Assembly (NCBI GenBank): GCA_029962745.1
Contig: CM057151.1
Coordinates: 9,549,142-9,613,141, forward strand
Length of the DNA: 64,000 nucleotides
Direction: 5' to 3'
From: Echinometra lucunter
Taxonomy: Eukaryota > Echinodermata > Echinoidea > Camarodonta > Echinometridae
Below the pieces are notes generated by a model, which had not been told where the DNA came from, did not search any database, and saw only the letters and a program-made list of their open reading frames with translations. Every line of letters begins with the position of its first letter. The stretch's first letter is position 1. Shown here one piece after another: positions 48,236 through 61,300 of this stretch. A program made the position numbers and the translations under genes.

Positions 48236-48640
48236 CCCATTCATGACAGAGGTCCACATTTTGTGGTTTGGCCTAATATCTTTTGATGCAAAGCCCTAAA
48301 AATCATACCCAATACATGAGCAGAAAGAGCAAAATATTCTACACAAACTGTGCCAATTTTGGTTGCGTCAATATTTGTTGTTTGATGCTGAAAATTTTTT
48401 AAAGGAAAATAAGCATTAAAATCCTTAAATTGGCAATGTGATAGAAAGTTTAAAATCACTGTTTTCCCCTGTAAATTGGCAGCTTTTTGACTTCTCATCA
48501 TAATTTCTGTCAATTTATATTCATTTCAGATACATGACGTTTCATAAAAATGTAGCAATAAAATAAAAATGTTGGTGTTGCCAATTTGAAGAATAAAACC
48601 TGATCAAATTAGGCTTTAAATAATTCCTGTCATGAATGGG
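48236..48640. mobile_element. piggyBac-like MITE, copy 2
   Basis: Same orientation and nearly the same sequence as copy 1, 405 bp, with TTAA at 48232-48235 and 48641-48644. CpG sites of copy 1 (CATTCGTG, GTCACGAA) appear here as TG/CA (CATTCATG, GTCATGAA), as expected from methyl-CpG decay. Confidence 0.85.
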
Positions 48641-48644
48641 TTAA

Positions 48645-50276
48645 CCATAATATTGCCTTAGACTCCATTGACAGTATTCTGTCATCACCATCCTCATTAT
48701 TGTCATCATTTTCTCCATTGCCATTGATGTCTTGATCATCATCATTACTGTCATTATTACCATCATCACCTCTACTATTACCACTATCATCATCAATTGG
48801 GAGTACATGGAAAGTGAAACAATGGGTCCCCATTTACCCATTGAAATCCACCCATTAAAAACCAATTGGTCCCTATTGGCAATTGGTCCCCATTAACCCA
48901 ACTAGCATCACTTTAATCATCGCCACTATCTTTTTGACTGTCACTGAAATCATGACTACTATCATTGTCATCATCACCTACTTAATTGATACCATAATAA
49001 CAGCAGACACATCATGGCAACTCGATTGTTTTGAACAGACATCACTGTAAACTGCATTGCAAATACCGACCTGTTTTTGAAACCACCTAAAGTCATTATT
49101 ACCTACTCGCCTTAATAAATCAAGTTGAGAGTGTAGTAGTTTTTCCTGATACATCATAAGTTTTGTTTTGTTTTGTTTATTTTTTTTAGTGATGACGTAT
49201 ATGCTAATCAAATCAAATGATTGGCTGAGAGAGAACATGTGACTTGACTTTTGCTTATGAACAACTGGTCATGACAAAGTGCAACGGATTGGTCATAAGC
49301 ATTTTCTGATGACCGGAAGTTAGTCGTCTACATCTAACTTTGTCAGTCGATTCTAGATGTAAGATATTAGGAGAGTGATTTATAAAATGACAGTTGTCCT
49401 TGTTAATTATTTTTAAAACCATTAATCTGGATTACATAATCAGGCATTAGTATGATTATCCACTCTCTGTACCGAGTCCCACCAAACCGCGGTTATCACC
49501 AGCGGCATCGACATTGAGTATCGGCACTTTGGATGGATAATATCTTACTAACGCTCTCAAAGTACTTTTTGTATACTGTATACTGGTTATTTATGTTTCA
49601 ACCTTGATAAAATCTGAAGTGACTCTGAGAGAGTATGCATTTCGTATTCCCCTCTAGGAATTGCACTCTATATGCAAGTAGACAAACAAAACTGTTGACC
49701 CACCTTGGAATCTAAATTGGAATATATACTGGTATTTTTAGAAATATGTTATTTATCTAGTCTCTTAAAGAGCAGCTGAGATTTTGTTTGAATCTTGTAT
49801 ATTCACTTGGTACAAAGTATTTTGTGTCCTTTGTCACTGTTGATCACATTTATACTATTTGCACAGCATTGCTTATTTAAATAAAATACTGACCATGAGG
49901 CACATTTGATTTTTTTCTCGTCTTTTTAGGAGTTAACGTGCACGTCAGAAGTTAATGCATTATACTAGTAGGCTAAGAATGCCATACAGTAGGGAGTTCA
50001 GAAGAAGAGAAGTTATCAAATGGCAAGTACTTGCATCTGCAAGGTGTTTTACTTACATTTGTCTCTCTGGACCCAGGTGTATCAAATGGATATCAAGCAA
50101 TGCTCAGATCACAACAAGGCCCCTAACTACTGAGAAGGAGCAATGTTAATTCTGAGGGGTTTCGCCTGGACTGTACTACCACGAGATATTATTAGCCAAG
50201 TGGTAAGATTGCGAAGAGGACCACGGCTGTGTTAAACCACATACACTTTATAAATTTGGGAACCATAGATCAAGTG
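48645..50276. other. Intergenic, degenerate (ATC)n
   Basis: CATCAT/TCATTA-type repeats at 48680-48795, short CAATTGGTCCC repeats at 48861-48893, AATAAA at 49880. No gene. Confidence 0.5.
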
Positions 50277-50560
50277 AGAAGAGGAGGAAAAGGAGAGAAA
50301 TGCAAAGAAAAGAGAGAGACGGAGAGGAGGAAAAGGAGAGAAATGCAAAGAAAAGAGGAGAGAGAGAGAGAGAAAAGGAGAAATGCAAAGAAAAGAGAGA
50401 GAGAGATAGAAAAGGAGGCAAATGCAAAGAAAAGAGGAGAGAGAGAGAAAAGGAGAAATGCAAAGAAAAGAGAGAGATAGAAAAGGAGAGGAGGAAAAGG
50501 AGAGAAATGCAAAGAAAAGAGAGTACAGAGAGAGAAAGAGAGAGAAAGATAAAGAGGGGT
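50277..50560 (+). repeat. Purine minisatellite (AAAGGAGAAATGCAAAGAAAAG)
   Basis: About seven imperfect units containing AAATGCAAAGAAAAGAG joined by GAGA runs. In frame it reads as K/E/R-rich and on the other strand as S/L/F-rich, hence several spurious ORFs. Confidence 0.85.
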
Positions 50561-51205
50561 TTGAGATAGGGAAATATATCAATTCATCTTACAATTTGAC
50601 AGTTATCTTATAATTATAATCATTTTCTTTCCACTTCTCTCTTTGTGTCATCCAACAGCTATCGCTCTAGTTCTATATCTATCCTCTTCATACTTCTCTT
50701 TCCTCTTGTCCCTTTCATTCTTACTTTCTCTCCCTCCCTTCTACATCTCCTCTCTCCCCTTCTCTCTTCCACTTCACTATTAAATGTAGTTCCATCATCC
50801 ATCGTTCTCTCTTTCCCCCTCTCTCCTTCCTCTTTTTTTCAAGTCACATGCAACCCAAACTCTTAGTTACAACTTTCTCTCATTTTCATTATTGCTCTTT
50901 ATTACTTCCCGTTAGAGAGGAAAAAAAAAAAAAAAACAACACTAACAACAATGGAGTAGCGTAGGTCCGGACATTGAGTTAGTGCTAGAAACAGGGAGAA
51001 GGGTGGGGTGGGGGACATCGGTCTTTCTTGGTGAATAAGATAAGAATTAAGAAAATCAAATTGTTACGGGAAGGATGCAGGAGAGAGATTTTTTGTGTCC
51101 ATTCTTCGTTCATATCATCATTAAAGTTGTGGATTGTATGAATAAGCTGACGCTATATGTGAAGAATAGTCGTTCAGTTACAAGTTCATCAAAGAAGATA
51201 TGGTT

Positions 51206-51211
51206 TTTATT
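51206..51211 (-). promoter_or_regulatory. Candidate poly(A) signal of the minus-strand gene
   Basis: TTTATT on the plus strand is AATAAA on the minus strand. It is about 1.9 kb below the stop at 53081, at the left edge of an AT-rich stretch free of obvious mobile elements, as expected for a long 3' UTR. A nearer AATAAA on the minus strand is at 52419-52424. Confidence 0.3.
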
Positions 51212-53080
51212 AACAATATAATTCGAGTACATACATTCAACTTTTCATTTCAACATTTTACTTAAAGAAATGTGTGCACCTCTTAAATCTGTGATAAATA
51301 AAAATGATTGCAATTCGCTCGATGTATATACATTCATAGTGATAATGTACACCAAACAATTGAAAGAAAACTTGTTTATAATTGCACTTAGCACTCCATC
51401 CCCAATATAATTATCGCCTACTCAGTGGATTTTATCTATGAACATAATTATTATTGCATCTCTGGATACACATACCGATTAAATAAAGAACATATATGCG
51501 TAAGTGATTCAGCTGATCACGGCTTTTTGATAAGACTATGCAAATCACCCCATATTACCACCAATCTTGTCATATTCTGTATTTTGTAGCATAGTGACAC
51601 CAAAAACTGTCACTTCAATGTAATACATCATAAATTCATAATTAAATTTTATTACTAATCCCATTTATTACCGTGCTTACTCAAGATCGTTCTTCTAAAC
51701 TTTTATGACCAACATAATATGCAGATACGAAATGTGCAGCTTATTCATGTTTGTATTTGAATGCTTGTTAGTTTTATAGCAATGTGCCTACAAAAATTCA
51801 TAGTGCCTGTGAATAGCTTTTATAAGAAAGCACGCATTAAAATCAGTTATTCGTGAATGCCATGTTTTAAAATAATCTTTAAAATAACAGTTTTTATCGA
51901 CTAAAAACCTAACAAAAGTGTCCAATTATAGCACCTGATCATTTTCCCTTGTTTCACCAAACCAAACAAAATGTAAGTAGAGTTTTAGTGACCATTGGTC
52001 CACTGCAAGGTACAAACATTTAATCGGTTCGAATGGTGACTGTCAAATAATTCATTACATAGAAATGTTGCATTTTTTACACCCTACTTTAGTGGAAGAA
52101 GGGCTTTACTTCGGTAGATTATCATCGTCGTTTACGTTATAAACCTGTAACATTCTTTGATACTGTATCAATTCAAACCCGATGGTGGCGTACGCAAATT
52201 GGTTTCATCTACTTCTAGACCCTGTTTCAGCAGTGGCCCAGAGTGTATTCTACGATATTTGGTCACATTCATTTCGATTCGTTTATAAAATAAACAATGG
52301 ACATGATTTATAAATAAATGAATAAATACAAAAATATTCAGTAAGGAAGTAGCTGATGAAATATCAAACATCCCAACGGCAACAAACAATTCACCTCCCC
52401 TCAATGAAAATAACTCCGTTTATTAGTTTGTTGTAGATGGTGAAAGTTCGCTGCTTCCCATATCTCAGTGCATTACACATTATATTGCAAGCATCTACTG
52501 GATCTTAATCGAATAGAACTATGTATCTAAAGATTAGGCAACAATACATCATCAACGCTTGATTTTTTGAAGGAAAGAAATCACTTAATAAAAACCTGAA
52601 ACAAGCTTAACAAAAAACATAAGAGTTGAATGCATGAATAATACCTCGCATGGTGACAATGTTTACCAATCTTGGAGATTTTTCATGATGGAAAACAAGA
52701 CACTCATTAGACATTAATGACAGTGTAATTTGTCAATTCTTGTAAGTAGAATGGAGTAGAATGTTACAAACAATTTCTTGTAAACTTCTATTACGTTGTA
52801 TATTTGAAGGTTTGACTCCATAGCTTTTTTTTTAGTGACATACCAGTACCCCACTTACTTTTCGCGCAATATATACACGATGTATACACGGTGTGCACGT
52901 GATGTTTAATTCAACAATTCGTTGCACGCCCTTGCAGCAATGCAGAAGCTACGCCCTACTTTGAGTGACGAGCTTCCTTTAAATTGATTATGTCAAAGGA
53001 TTTTTTTCATATCCCTTGATTAAGCTCAGTGACGTGAGCTGTTTTTTTTTTAGCCCCATTTCTATCTCACCAAAGATATT
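51212..53080 (-). other. Likely 3' UTR of the minus-strand gene
   Basis: This is AT-rich, apparently unique sequence with no long coding ORF and no palindromic element recognised. Its position between the stop codon and a cluster of minus-strand AATAAA signals suggests an untranslated tail; this is inference. Confidence 0.35.
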
Positions 53081-54114
53081 TCACTTTTTCCCTGGCCATA
53101 TAGATTCGTATTGGTCATTACGAGCTCTGAATTGTCTATGCAGCAAATCATACTCTCCATCTTTAGGAATGGTTGTCCGGTTATCCACTTTTCGGTCGTG
53201 TTTCTGGACTTTGCCGTTGCCAGTACTGGCGGTTGTATCGGATTTATTTGCCTCTAGATAGTCGTAGTCATCCTCCTCATCGTGGCGGAGAGTAGGAGCT
53301 TGAACAAGTGTCGTAGGAATCTGGGTCATTCTCTTCGCAGTTCGGTTAAGATGCGAGTATTCGCCATCAGTCTCTGCAGTCTTCACGGCACTACAATAGC
53401 CAGTGTTTCCTCGCGATGTCTTCTGCTTATCATCAGACACCCGCCGATTGCCAGTGTTCCCACCTCTATTCAAACAGCTGTACTCCCCGTTTTGACTCTG
53501 TTGAGGGGCCGAGTAAGTATACGACCTCGTGAACCGGAACTGTTTCGGTTTTTCCACCACTTCTTCCTCCAACTCGTCATAATCGCTGTCCTCTGTCGGC
53601 TTGTAAACAGCCGATGTCCTGTTTGATGAGGCGTTCGAGCTGGAGGACGTGTACATAGACTGATAGCCGCGATCGCTACTCCTTGAATCAGAGTTCGTCA
53701 TCGTTAGAGGTTTCTTGGGCGGAAAATCTTTGCTCAAGGTCGAGACATGATCGACTGGCTCGGCGTAGTCGTCGAAATCGTTATCGAGTATGACTGTCTT
53801 GGAGGCATAAGGTTTTGGGACAGTGTTTGAACTTGACCTGCTTCGAGACGAGCCAGGAGACGCGCTCCCTTCATTTAGCGAGTTGCTGGATTTGTTCATA
53901 CGGAGACTGTTAGCCCAGTTGGCAAAGAGCTCGGTGGCCTTGGGGTCTTTCCTAGGCACGTTCAAGGTAGCCATATTGCTCAATGAAGATGTACGTAGAA
54001 GATAGATCTCCTTGGTGATAGAACTTATGCTGTCCTGGGCATTGAATGACTCCGCTCGTTCTCGGGCTTTCTTTGTTAGTTTATCAATCGTCTTGCTATT
54101 GCTTCTGTATCGAC
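53081..54114 (-). CDS. Terminal exon of the tyrosine-rich adaptor-like gene
   Basis: Its acceptor is preceded on the minus strand by a pyrimidine-rich run (ttctgttttttgttttcata then ccctctccag). The stop TGA is at 53081-53083. About 344 codons start RYRSNSKTIDKLTKKARER and finish YESIWPGKK. The frame stays open upstream to an ATG at 54250, but that part is hydrophobic and coincides with the branch-point and pyrimidine region, so I read it as intron. An unspliced reading would add a membrane segment. Confidence 0.85.
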
Positions 54115-57100
54115 CTGGAGAGGGTATGAAAACAAAAAACAGAAGCATTAATGTAAGACTGAAAGTAATCACTTGATAAATGTAGAATGAAACTTCCGCG
54201 TCTATCATAATAAATGTTCCCTGAGGCATGTTTCCCCTTCGACAATTCATTTGTTACTTGACAGGCAGATGGATTGATTCAGTGTTGCAATTTTGATACT
54301 TGTTATAACTTTATTGTATGTTTAGAATGCATTGTACTAAAAGAATTTAAAAAGGAATATCATATGACCTCAGGAAAAGCGATTTATTGGGGTTAATTAA
54401 TCAGTCTTCACTCCAGTGCACAAAAGGCAAGCGGCATACCATGAGGAAATAGTGTTTTAACCTACCTTCACCTTTTAGAAAAAACAAAAAACAAATTTTA
54501 CTGCCAGTTTATTATGCTGACGTGAAGGCGTGGCAAAGATCAATCAATCGTCAGATTATTGACAACAATACGGCTGTTCTATATTTTATGCTGTTATCAG
54601 TATTAACTCCGCCTCTTGCGAGAGACACTGTAATACTCCTAACCATACCGATCCCTAGCCCGGATAAAGAAGAAGGTTTGGATTTAGGATTGGAAGACAC
54701 ATTCTTCGACGACAACTGTTCTGCTTCTATTGTGATGTACATGATCCGAATTCTAAACTCCAACCCACGCCTCAACCCCGAACCGACCATTATACCCAAC
54801 CCGAAACCTAACCCGAAACCTGACCTAAGACTCAATCCCAACCTTAACCCTAACCCTTATAATCATATATCCTTTAAGGAAATCAAGCCCGAAACAATTT
54901 TTTTTGTAGAAGGAACAAAATATTATGTTGAGGTAAGTAACCCGAATCACTAGAACTCCACTCGTTATGCCATCAGGTACAAATTGGGGCGTCACTAGAC
55001 ATGTGGAAGGAGGGGTGGGGTGTGAAGACACCCCGATGCAGAGTTTTCATTTTGATGGACTGTCGGAAAATGGGAAAGATGATTACTATTTTGTCATTAG
55101 TTGTAAGCATGGTTAGTGGTCTACTGAAAAAAGACACCTTTTTAGAAGGGCTGCGGAATGCAGCCGATAGTTTGGGAGAAGATATACGAACATGCATCCA
55201 TGCTGGTCCTTTATCATGTTTATAGCATTTTCTCGCGCACTGTGAATTTTCAGCCATATGACGATTTGTGTGTTCCTTAATACCCTTGAATTATACTATG
55301 ATACTAAAAATGTAAGAACGACTTTCTTATGAGATAAACACTTTTATAGCTTCCTCAAAAGGAAAATCTATTCGTAATAATTTACTATGGAACACAGAGA
55401 AAATTTATTACTGTTTATAAAAGGCCTAATAATCTAACGTCAATTTTATCTTATCAGTAATTAATCTAAGTCAGTCGATATCAATATGCGAAATATGCTT
55501 ACACCATGAAGTAAATCGTAAAACAGGAAAAAATAAGGTTTTCAAACTCGAAACTTGAAAATAGCTCTTACACGTAGGTGTTACTGTTGCTAGTATTAGA
55601 AGAGAGAGTGAAATGTGATTTTTTTTTCGATAACCTACGCAAAATCGTCCTTTTCTTTTAGAGAAGACTATACACAATGTCAATATTTCACAACACTGAA
55701 AGTCCATTAGAAAAATAAGAATGGTCATAGAGAAAAGGCCTTTATTACAAGGCCTCTAAACAAATGCAAAGTTTACAATATGCAATTACAATGCAGGAAA
55801 CGTTTACTTCCTGAAAATGTATTTTTTTGTTGAGGTCTTCCGCGGTAATGGCAATACCTTGTTATCTGCACTAGTTGTTGTTCTTCACTACTAGTAGAAA
55901 GGACTTTTGAGTGATTTTTTTTTTTTACTAGGAGTGTCGACGGAGGGGTGGCTAGGGGGAAATTTCATTCCAAATTCGGTGCTAGACGGCACCCCTATGC
56001 ACCATCCTTCCAGCACCCCTATGCATCCCGGACTCCCAGGCCTGCGATCACGATGACTAGGGTAAGCACTATATAGGTACCAATCCTGCAGCGCAAGCTG
56101 AAACTCTAATCCTAACCCTAATCATAACCATAACCATAACCCTAACCCTAACCCTAACCCTAACCCTAACCCTAATCCTAACCCTAATCCTAATCCTAAT
56201 CCTAATCCTATGAATATTTAAGAATATTTATGAGCTTGCGTCTGCAGGATTGGTACCTATTTAGTGCTTACCGATGACTAGAAGCAAAATAGTCTTCCCC
56301 CTCTAACTTGTCATATTGGGTATGTAGATCTTCAAAGGGGATAAGATATTGTAAGGAATGAACTCCAGGGGCATCAATAGAATTTTTTTTTAAATTAAGG
56401 GCGGTTGCCAGTCCCAAATTACTGACAAGTTAACTTAAGCAGAATAATTTGTCGTGATTTCCAAACTTGCCGACGGATTCTTCATTTTTAAATCTTAAAA
56501 AAACCCTCTATGTTTAGATCTTCATACAGCTTTTTAGTGGGGATGTCACACCCCGCATTCCACTCTATCGATTCCCGAGACAATCTCTCCTCAAAGTACA
56601 CCCGCATGCCCAACCTCTCCTTCAAATAATCTTTAACAAGGCTACGCCACACCTTATCACTGCACTATCATCATTTGATATCGATTTTATTTCATTAGCT
56701 TTTATCTTATAGTTAGGTGTAGATGGTTATTTTTAAAACCTGAGGCACCTACAATACTATTTTAGTCACACCGCCAAACCGACCACAGGTCGACCGATAT
56801 TTGGTCATTCGGAGAAATGCGATTTTTTCTTCGGTCTGTTTTTCGATCTGGGATCGCTCTCACTTGTGTGACGGAGGCATTAAGCCCTTCAGCCTCCCCA
56901 GAGCATCCCCGTAGAGATGTGTCTCCACCGGTATGTAAAAATGTCTCGCGTGAGTAGCGTAGGGATATTAATTATAGGATTCCTGCAGGGAACGTTGAGC
57001 TAGACGATAAACCTACATTAATTATATTCCTCGGCTTATCACACTATTAAAACTCAGACAGCAGCAAGTATAGTTCTCGTATGTCTGTCTACTTTCAATC

Positions 57101-57217
57101 TTAAAACGATTTGGAATTATTTATTATGATCAAAACCATTTAAATCTTGAGGATAATGAGGAAACAGTTCCTATCTCCCCGCTCATGAAACATTCTAATG
57201 TTTGGAAGCCTTCTGAT

Positions 57218-57248
<31 letters not shown>

Positions 57249-58305
57249 TTCTGGTGTCTTCCCATGCTAAATATGTCAGTGCTCTTCTAGCATATTATTC
57301 AACCACTTCTTTACGTTTGGCTCGTGTTAATCAACTAGGTTGTTAACAGTGTTTATTTATGAGCCTGCAAAATTGTTTTATTCTTTTTAAGCCCCTGTGT
57401 CCACCCCCACATACAAACAAATGTAATTCTAACAAATGACAATTGTTTAAAATGGTTAAGTGTTGCACCAGGAAATGTCGTTTTCTTTTGAATTTTTCGA
57501 AGAACGGACAATGGGTCTACACCAGGATATGGGAAGCAGAATAGAGACGAAGGGGGAAAACCGCACGTGTGCAAATTCCATTGGCTTGCAATATGAAACT
57601 GGTTTTACATAATCGTCTGCGGTTTAATATCATATTCAATGAAAACACCTTTCCTTCCCGTTATTGCATAAACTTGTTGACGGGTAGAACAGCCATCTCT
57701 TCAAAGTCTACAGGGGAATTCCGTCTGGAGCACGTGGTTTAACCAGAGGCGAAACTTGGATTATTAAGCTATGAGGGCACTAGCTTCATAAAAAGGCCTC
57801 TGCTCTCTTTTTACAGGTATTTTTGTCATTCGATGTGCCCCCATGTTCGAATTGGGGATACGTGCCCCCATGCCCTGTTTCCCCTGTAGTTACGCCTTTG
57901 ATATCTTTTACACGTATCAGAACAATGAATATAGCTAAATATTTGTAGGCTGATTTAGGGCATCAAAGAGGGGGAAAGGGCAATACATTTGATTGAACAG
58001 TAAGAACTCAAACTTCAAAGTGAAAGTTGAACAAAACAAATGCCGATTATGGATGGTTTATTTATAACTATCTACCCTCGAGCAAACCCTTTCTTTACTG
58101 AGCTATGGTATGCTGCCTATACAGATTTTCAAACTGGACTATTCACAATATGGAAAATCCAAAACTTTTTAAAAATAAAATCTTAAAAAGATTAAGCTAT
58201 ACTAATATGGTGTTAATTTGGGAACGAACAAAAATTAAAGCTGAAGTATAGTTCAAAATTAAACTATCAATATGATAGAATACGAAGGAAAACATAACTG
58301 AGATA

Positions 58306-58336
<31 letters not shown>

Positions 58337-61300
58337 AAGAAGAAGAAGAAGAAGAAGAAGGAGACCCCCCCCCAAAAAAAAACAAATAAGAAAGTCATAG
58401 AAACACGTCGAGATGATGCCCAAAAAATAGCCACGATAACAATGAATATGATGGGTTTAATTATATCTCCCATTCTTCAGAGTCGGATAGGATTATAGAA
58501 ATAATATCCTAGATATGGATAGGATTGTAACTATACAGTAAGGGGGAAAAAGGAAACTGTATAGATTGCTAAACTCCAAATATCAAAGTTGCAAGCCCGA
58601 ACACTCTCATGAAGGATGTTTTAACTCTACTTGTGAAACAGATGTGATTAAAATCACATGCAGCTTGCAACCACGTTTTCCTGCATGACCACCATTATTT
58701 CCGCACAGCATGCCATAATTGGATTCAATTAGCAATAGAACCGCCATCAATCATAAGGGTAAATATTAATTCTCATCTATTAGTAGAATCAGTGGCTGTT
58801 TTCTTCTTTTGAGGGGCGGGGCACAACTAAAAAATACCCAATTTTTAAAATCGAATAGACATTTATAGCTCAAATGTACAACCGGTTTGACATTTTGTAC
58901 CCAAAAGACACCTCCAAAATGTAATACCCCCCTTTTGGGGCCTTTTCAGGTATTCTTGAAATAGTCTACAGCCCCCTTTCAAAATCCTGGATCCTCCCCT
59001 GAAAAGCGTGCATTGGAGGAAGGGGGCATTGTACGAACATATTATGATCAAGATGACAGAGACGATATAATGAAGGCGCCGTTATAAGTCTCTACAAATC
59101 TTTGGATGTCATTTGACTCTTTCAAAAAGGTTTAATGCTACCAGGAAAAAGTGGTATACATCTATTCACAAATATTAAATAATAAGGAATTGTTAAATGA
59201 ACTTCATACCGTCTCATCCAATTACACCAAAATTTTTTTACTAACCTCACACAAAGACTGACTTTTTAAGACTTCCTTGAAGAATATGTTACCTAAACAG
59301 GAAGACATTTTCGTTCTTGGTTATCGATTCTTTTCTTGAAAACATGAATATCTTTTTTCTATTTCCAAGCCTATGCTTTTTTTTTTCTATCGCATGTGCC
59401 AAATCTGAAATTATGTTTAACAGGGATATGATTAAAGGAGAATGCAACCCAGGCATCAGTGTGCTTTTAGTGCATAGAGATGAACAAGAAAGAGAAACAT
59501 TGAAAGTTTGAGCAAAATCAGACAATCTGTTCTTAAGAGTTATGAATTTTGAAAGTTTAAGTAAATTCCTATTATAGAGATCCTTGAGTTGGCAACTATG
59601 CCAGCATCTGTGATGTCATCGTGGACAACTCTCCATTCATTTTGTGCATGATTTAAAAAAAAAAATGATTTTGTATGAAATTTCGAGTGAGGAATCAATA
59701 TAATTCTTCCCAAAATGCTTGCAGAATTGATGTAGCCATGTCATACTCAAACAGTAAGTCAAAAGAATTTCTTTTTTTCTTGAAAATGAAGAAAATGTTA
59801 AATTATGTACATAAAATGAATGGAGAGTTGTCCACAATGACATCACAGATGCTGGCAAAGTTGCCAACTCAAGGATTCCTATAATAGGGATTTGCTTAAT
59901 GTTTCAAAATTCATAACCGTTGAACAGATTGTCCGATTTTGCTCAAACTTTCTCTGTTTACCCTTCTTGTTCTTCTTCATTCATTGGAAGCACACTGATG
60001 TCTGGGTTGCATTCTCCTTTAATGTGATCAGAAACATGCATAAATGCGATAAAACAAAACATCTCTATAATCATTTGATCAATAGTCCACTTTAATACTG
60101 AATGGTCATTTACCAAAGCAAATGGTTCCCCAAAACATTTGTTGTTAACATAACATCCGCCCACTGCTAGAAATAATCTTTAATTTTAATGTTCTTGTTC
60201 TTAATTCATCCTTGTCTGGTATGATTGTTTTACATCATAATATTTCCTTCGTATAACCACTTACGTCTGAAGCTATATATACACCAAGGCGCCTACAATT
60301 ACAATGTTTTCTTCATAAATTAGATATCACACAGACAAGGAAGCAATAACCATCATAACATCTTAAAGAAATATCTACGATCTTACTAGAAACGTTTCTT
60401 GTTTAGCGGCATTTTTTTGTTTCGCTTCTGTCATTGTTATTTCCTTATTGTCATTACCCTTATCCAAATATAAGGTGTTAGTAGTGATTTAGAAAGTAAT
60501 TTCAGTTCTCTTTTACCCTCTGTATATCTAGATGGAGTACCCAGCTTAAAGGAAAGCCTGATTACCCTCAACCCAATTTCAAGGCATACGAATAGAATAT
60601 AACCTCCACTAAGTAAACTGTCCAGATATACTGGACAGTCTGTGAAGAGTTCCGTCCTTCCCCGAGTGTATCAAATTTGTGATTAACGATGATCTACGTC
60701 TATGTTATAAAACCTAGTTTAAGAATCCAAGGCTTGAGATAAAAACATGTTTGCTGGAAGTACATGGGCATTTGCATTCCGAATTCTAGAAAACTTTTGT
60801 TCCAGTCCTCCGCTCCAATATAAACTTTTGGGAAGAACACCAACCATTTTCACCCATTCAGAAGAAATGAAAATAAAATCAGTGCAACAGTGTGCTACAA
60901 GAATGAATATTTTTCCAAGGTGGGCTAAATGCCATCCCCCTCCCTCTCTCTATCTCTTTTCAGGTATGAGGTTAACTATAGATACCACCCCTCCGACCTC
61001 AACAAGTCCGGCCCCTAACATGAACTATATGTGACAAAACAGGAAAAGATAGGACTAGATTCGATCACAAGTGGAAGTGCACTATGCCGGACTACAAAGC
61101 TCTTACTTTCCCCAGGAACACCAAAATCACAAGATTTGATAAGAACTTGAGGTCGGTTCTCACGATAAAAGGCACTTTGGTGTACTTTTTCTTTTTTGCT
61201 TCTTTTTCCTTAAAACAACATTTTTGATCGAGAGAAGGGAAATGATAGGTGTCTAATGTTAACTGTTACAGTTTGTTTAGCCAGTGATACGGCCCTTTCT

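Noticed and set aside
50229..50582. Lys/Glu/Arg-rich frames (plus) and Ser/Leu/Phe-rich frames (minus)
   Set aside because: A purine minisatellite open in many frames; no flanking gene structure.
54522..54953. 143-codon frame rich in Asn/Pro/Leu
   Set aside because: Largely encoded by the degenerate telomere-like satellite at 54762-54870.
60747..61034. Open frame followed by a cttttcag acceptor at 60963
   Set aside because: The segment after the acceptor has no recognisable coding continuation or partner exons.
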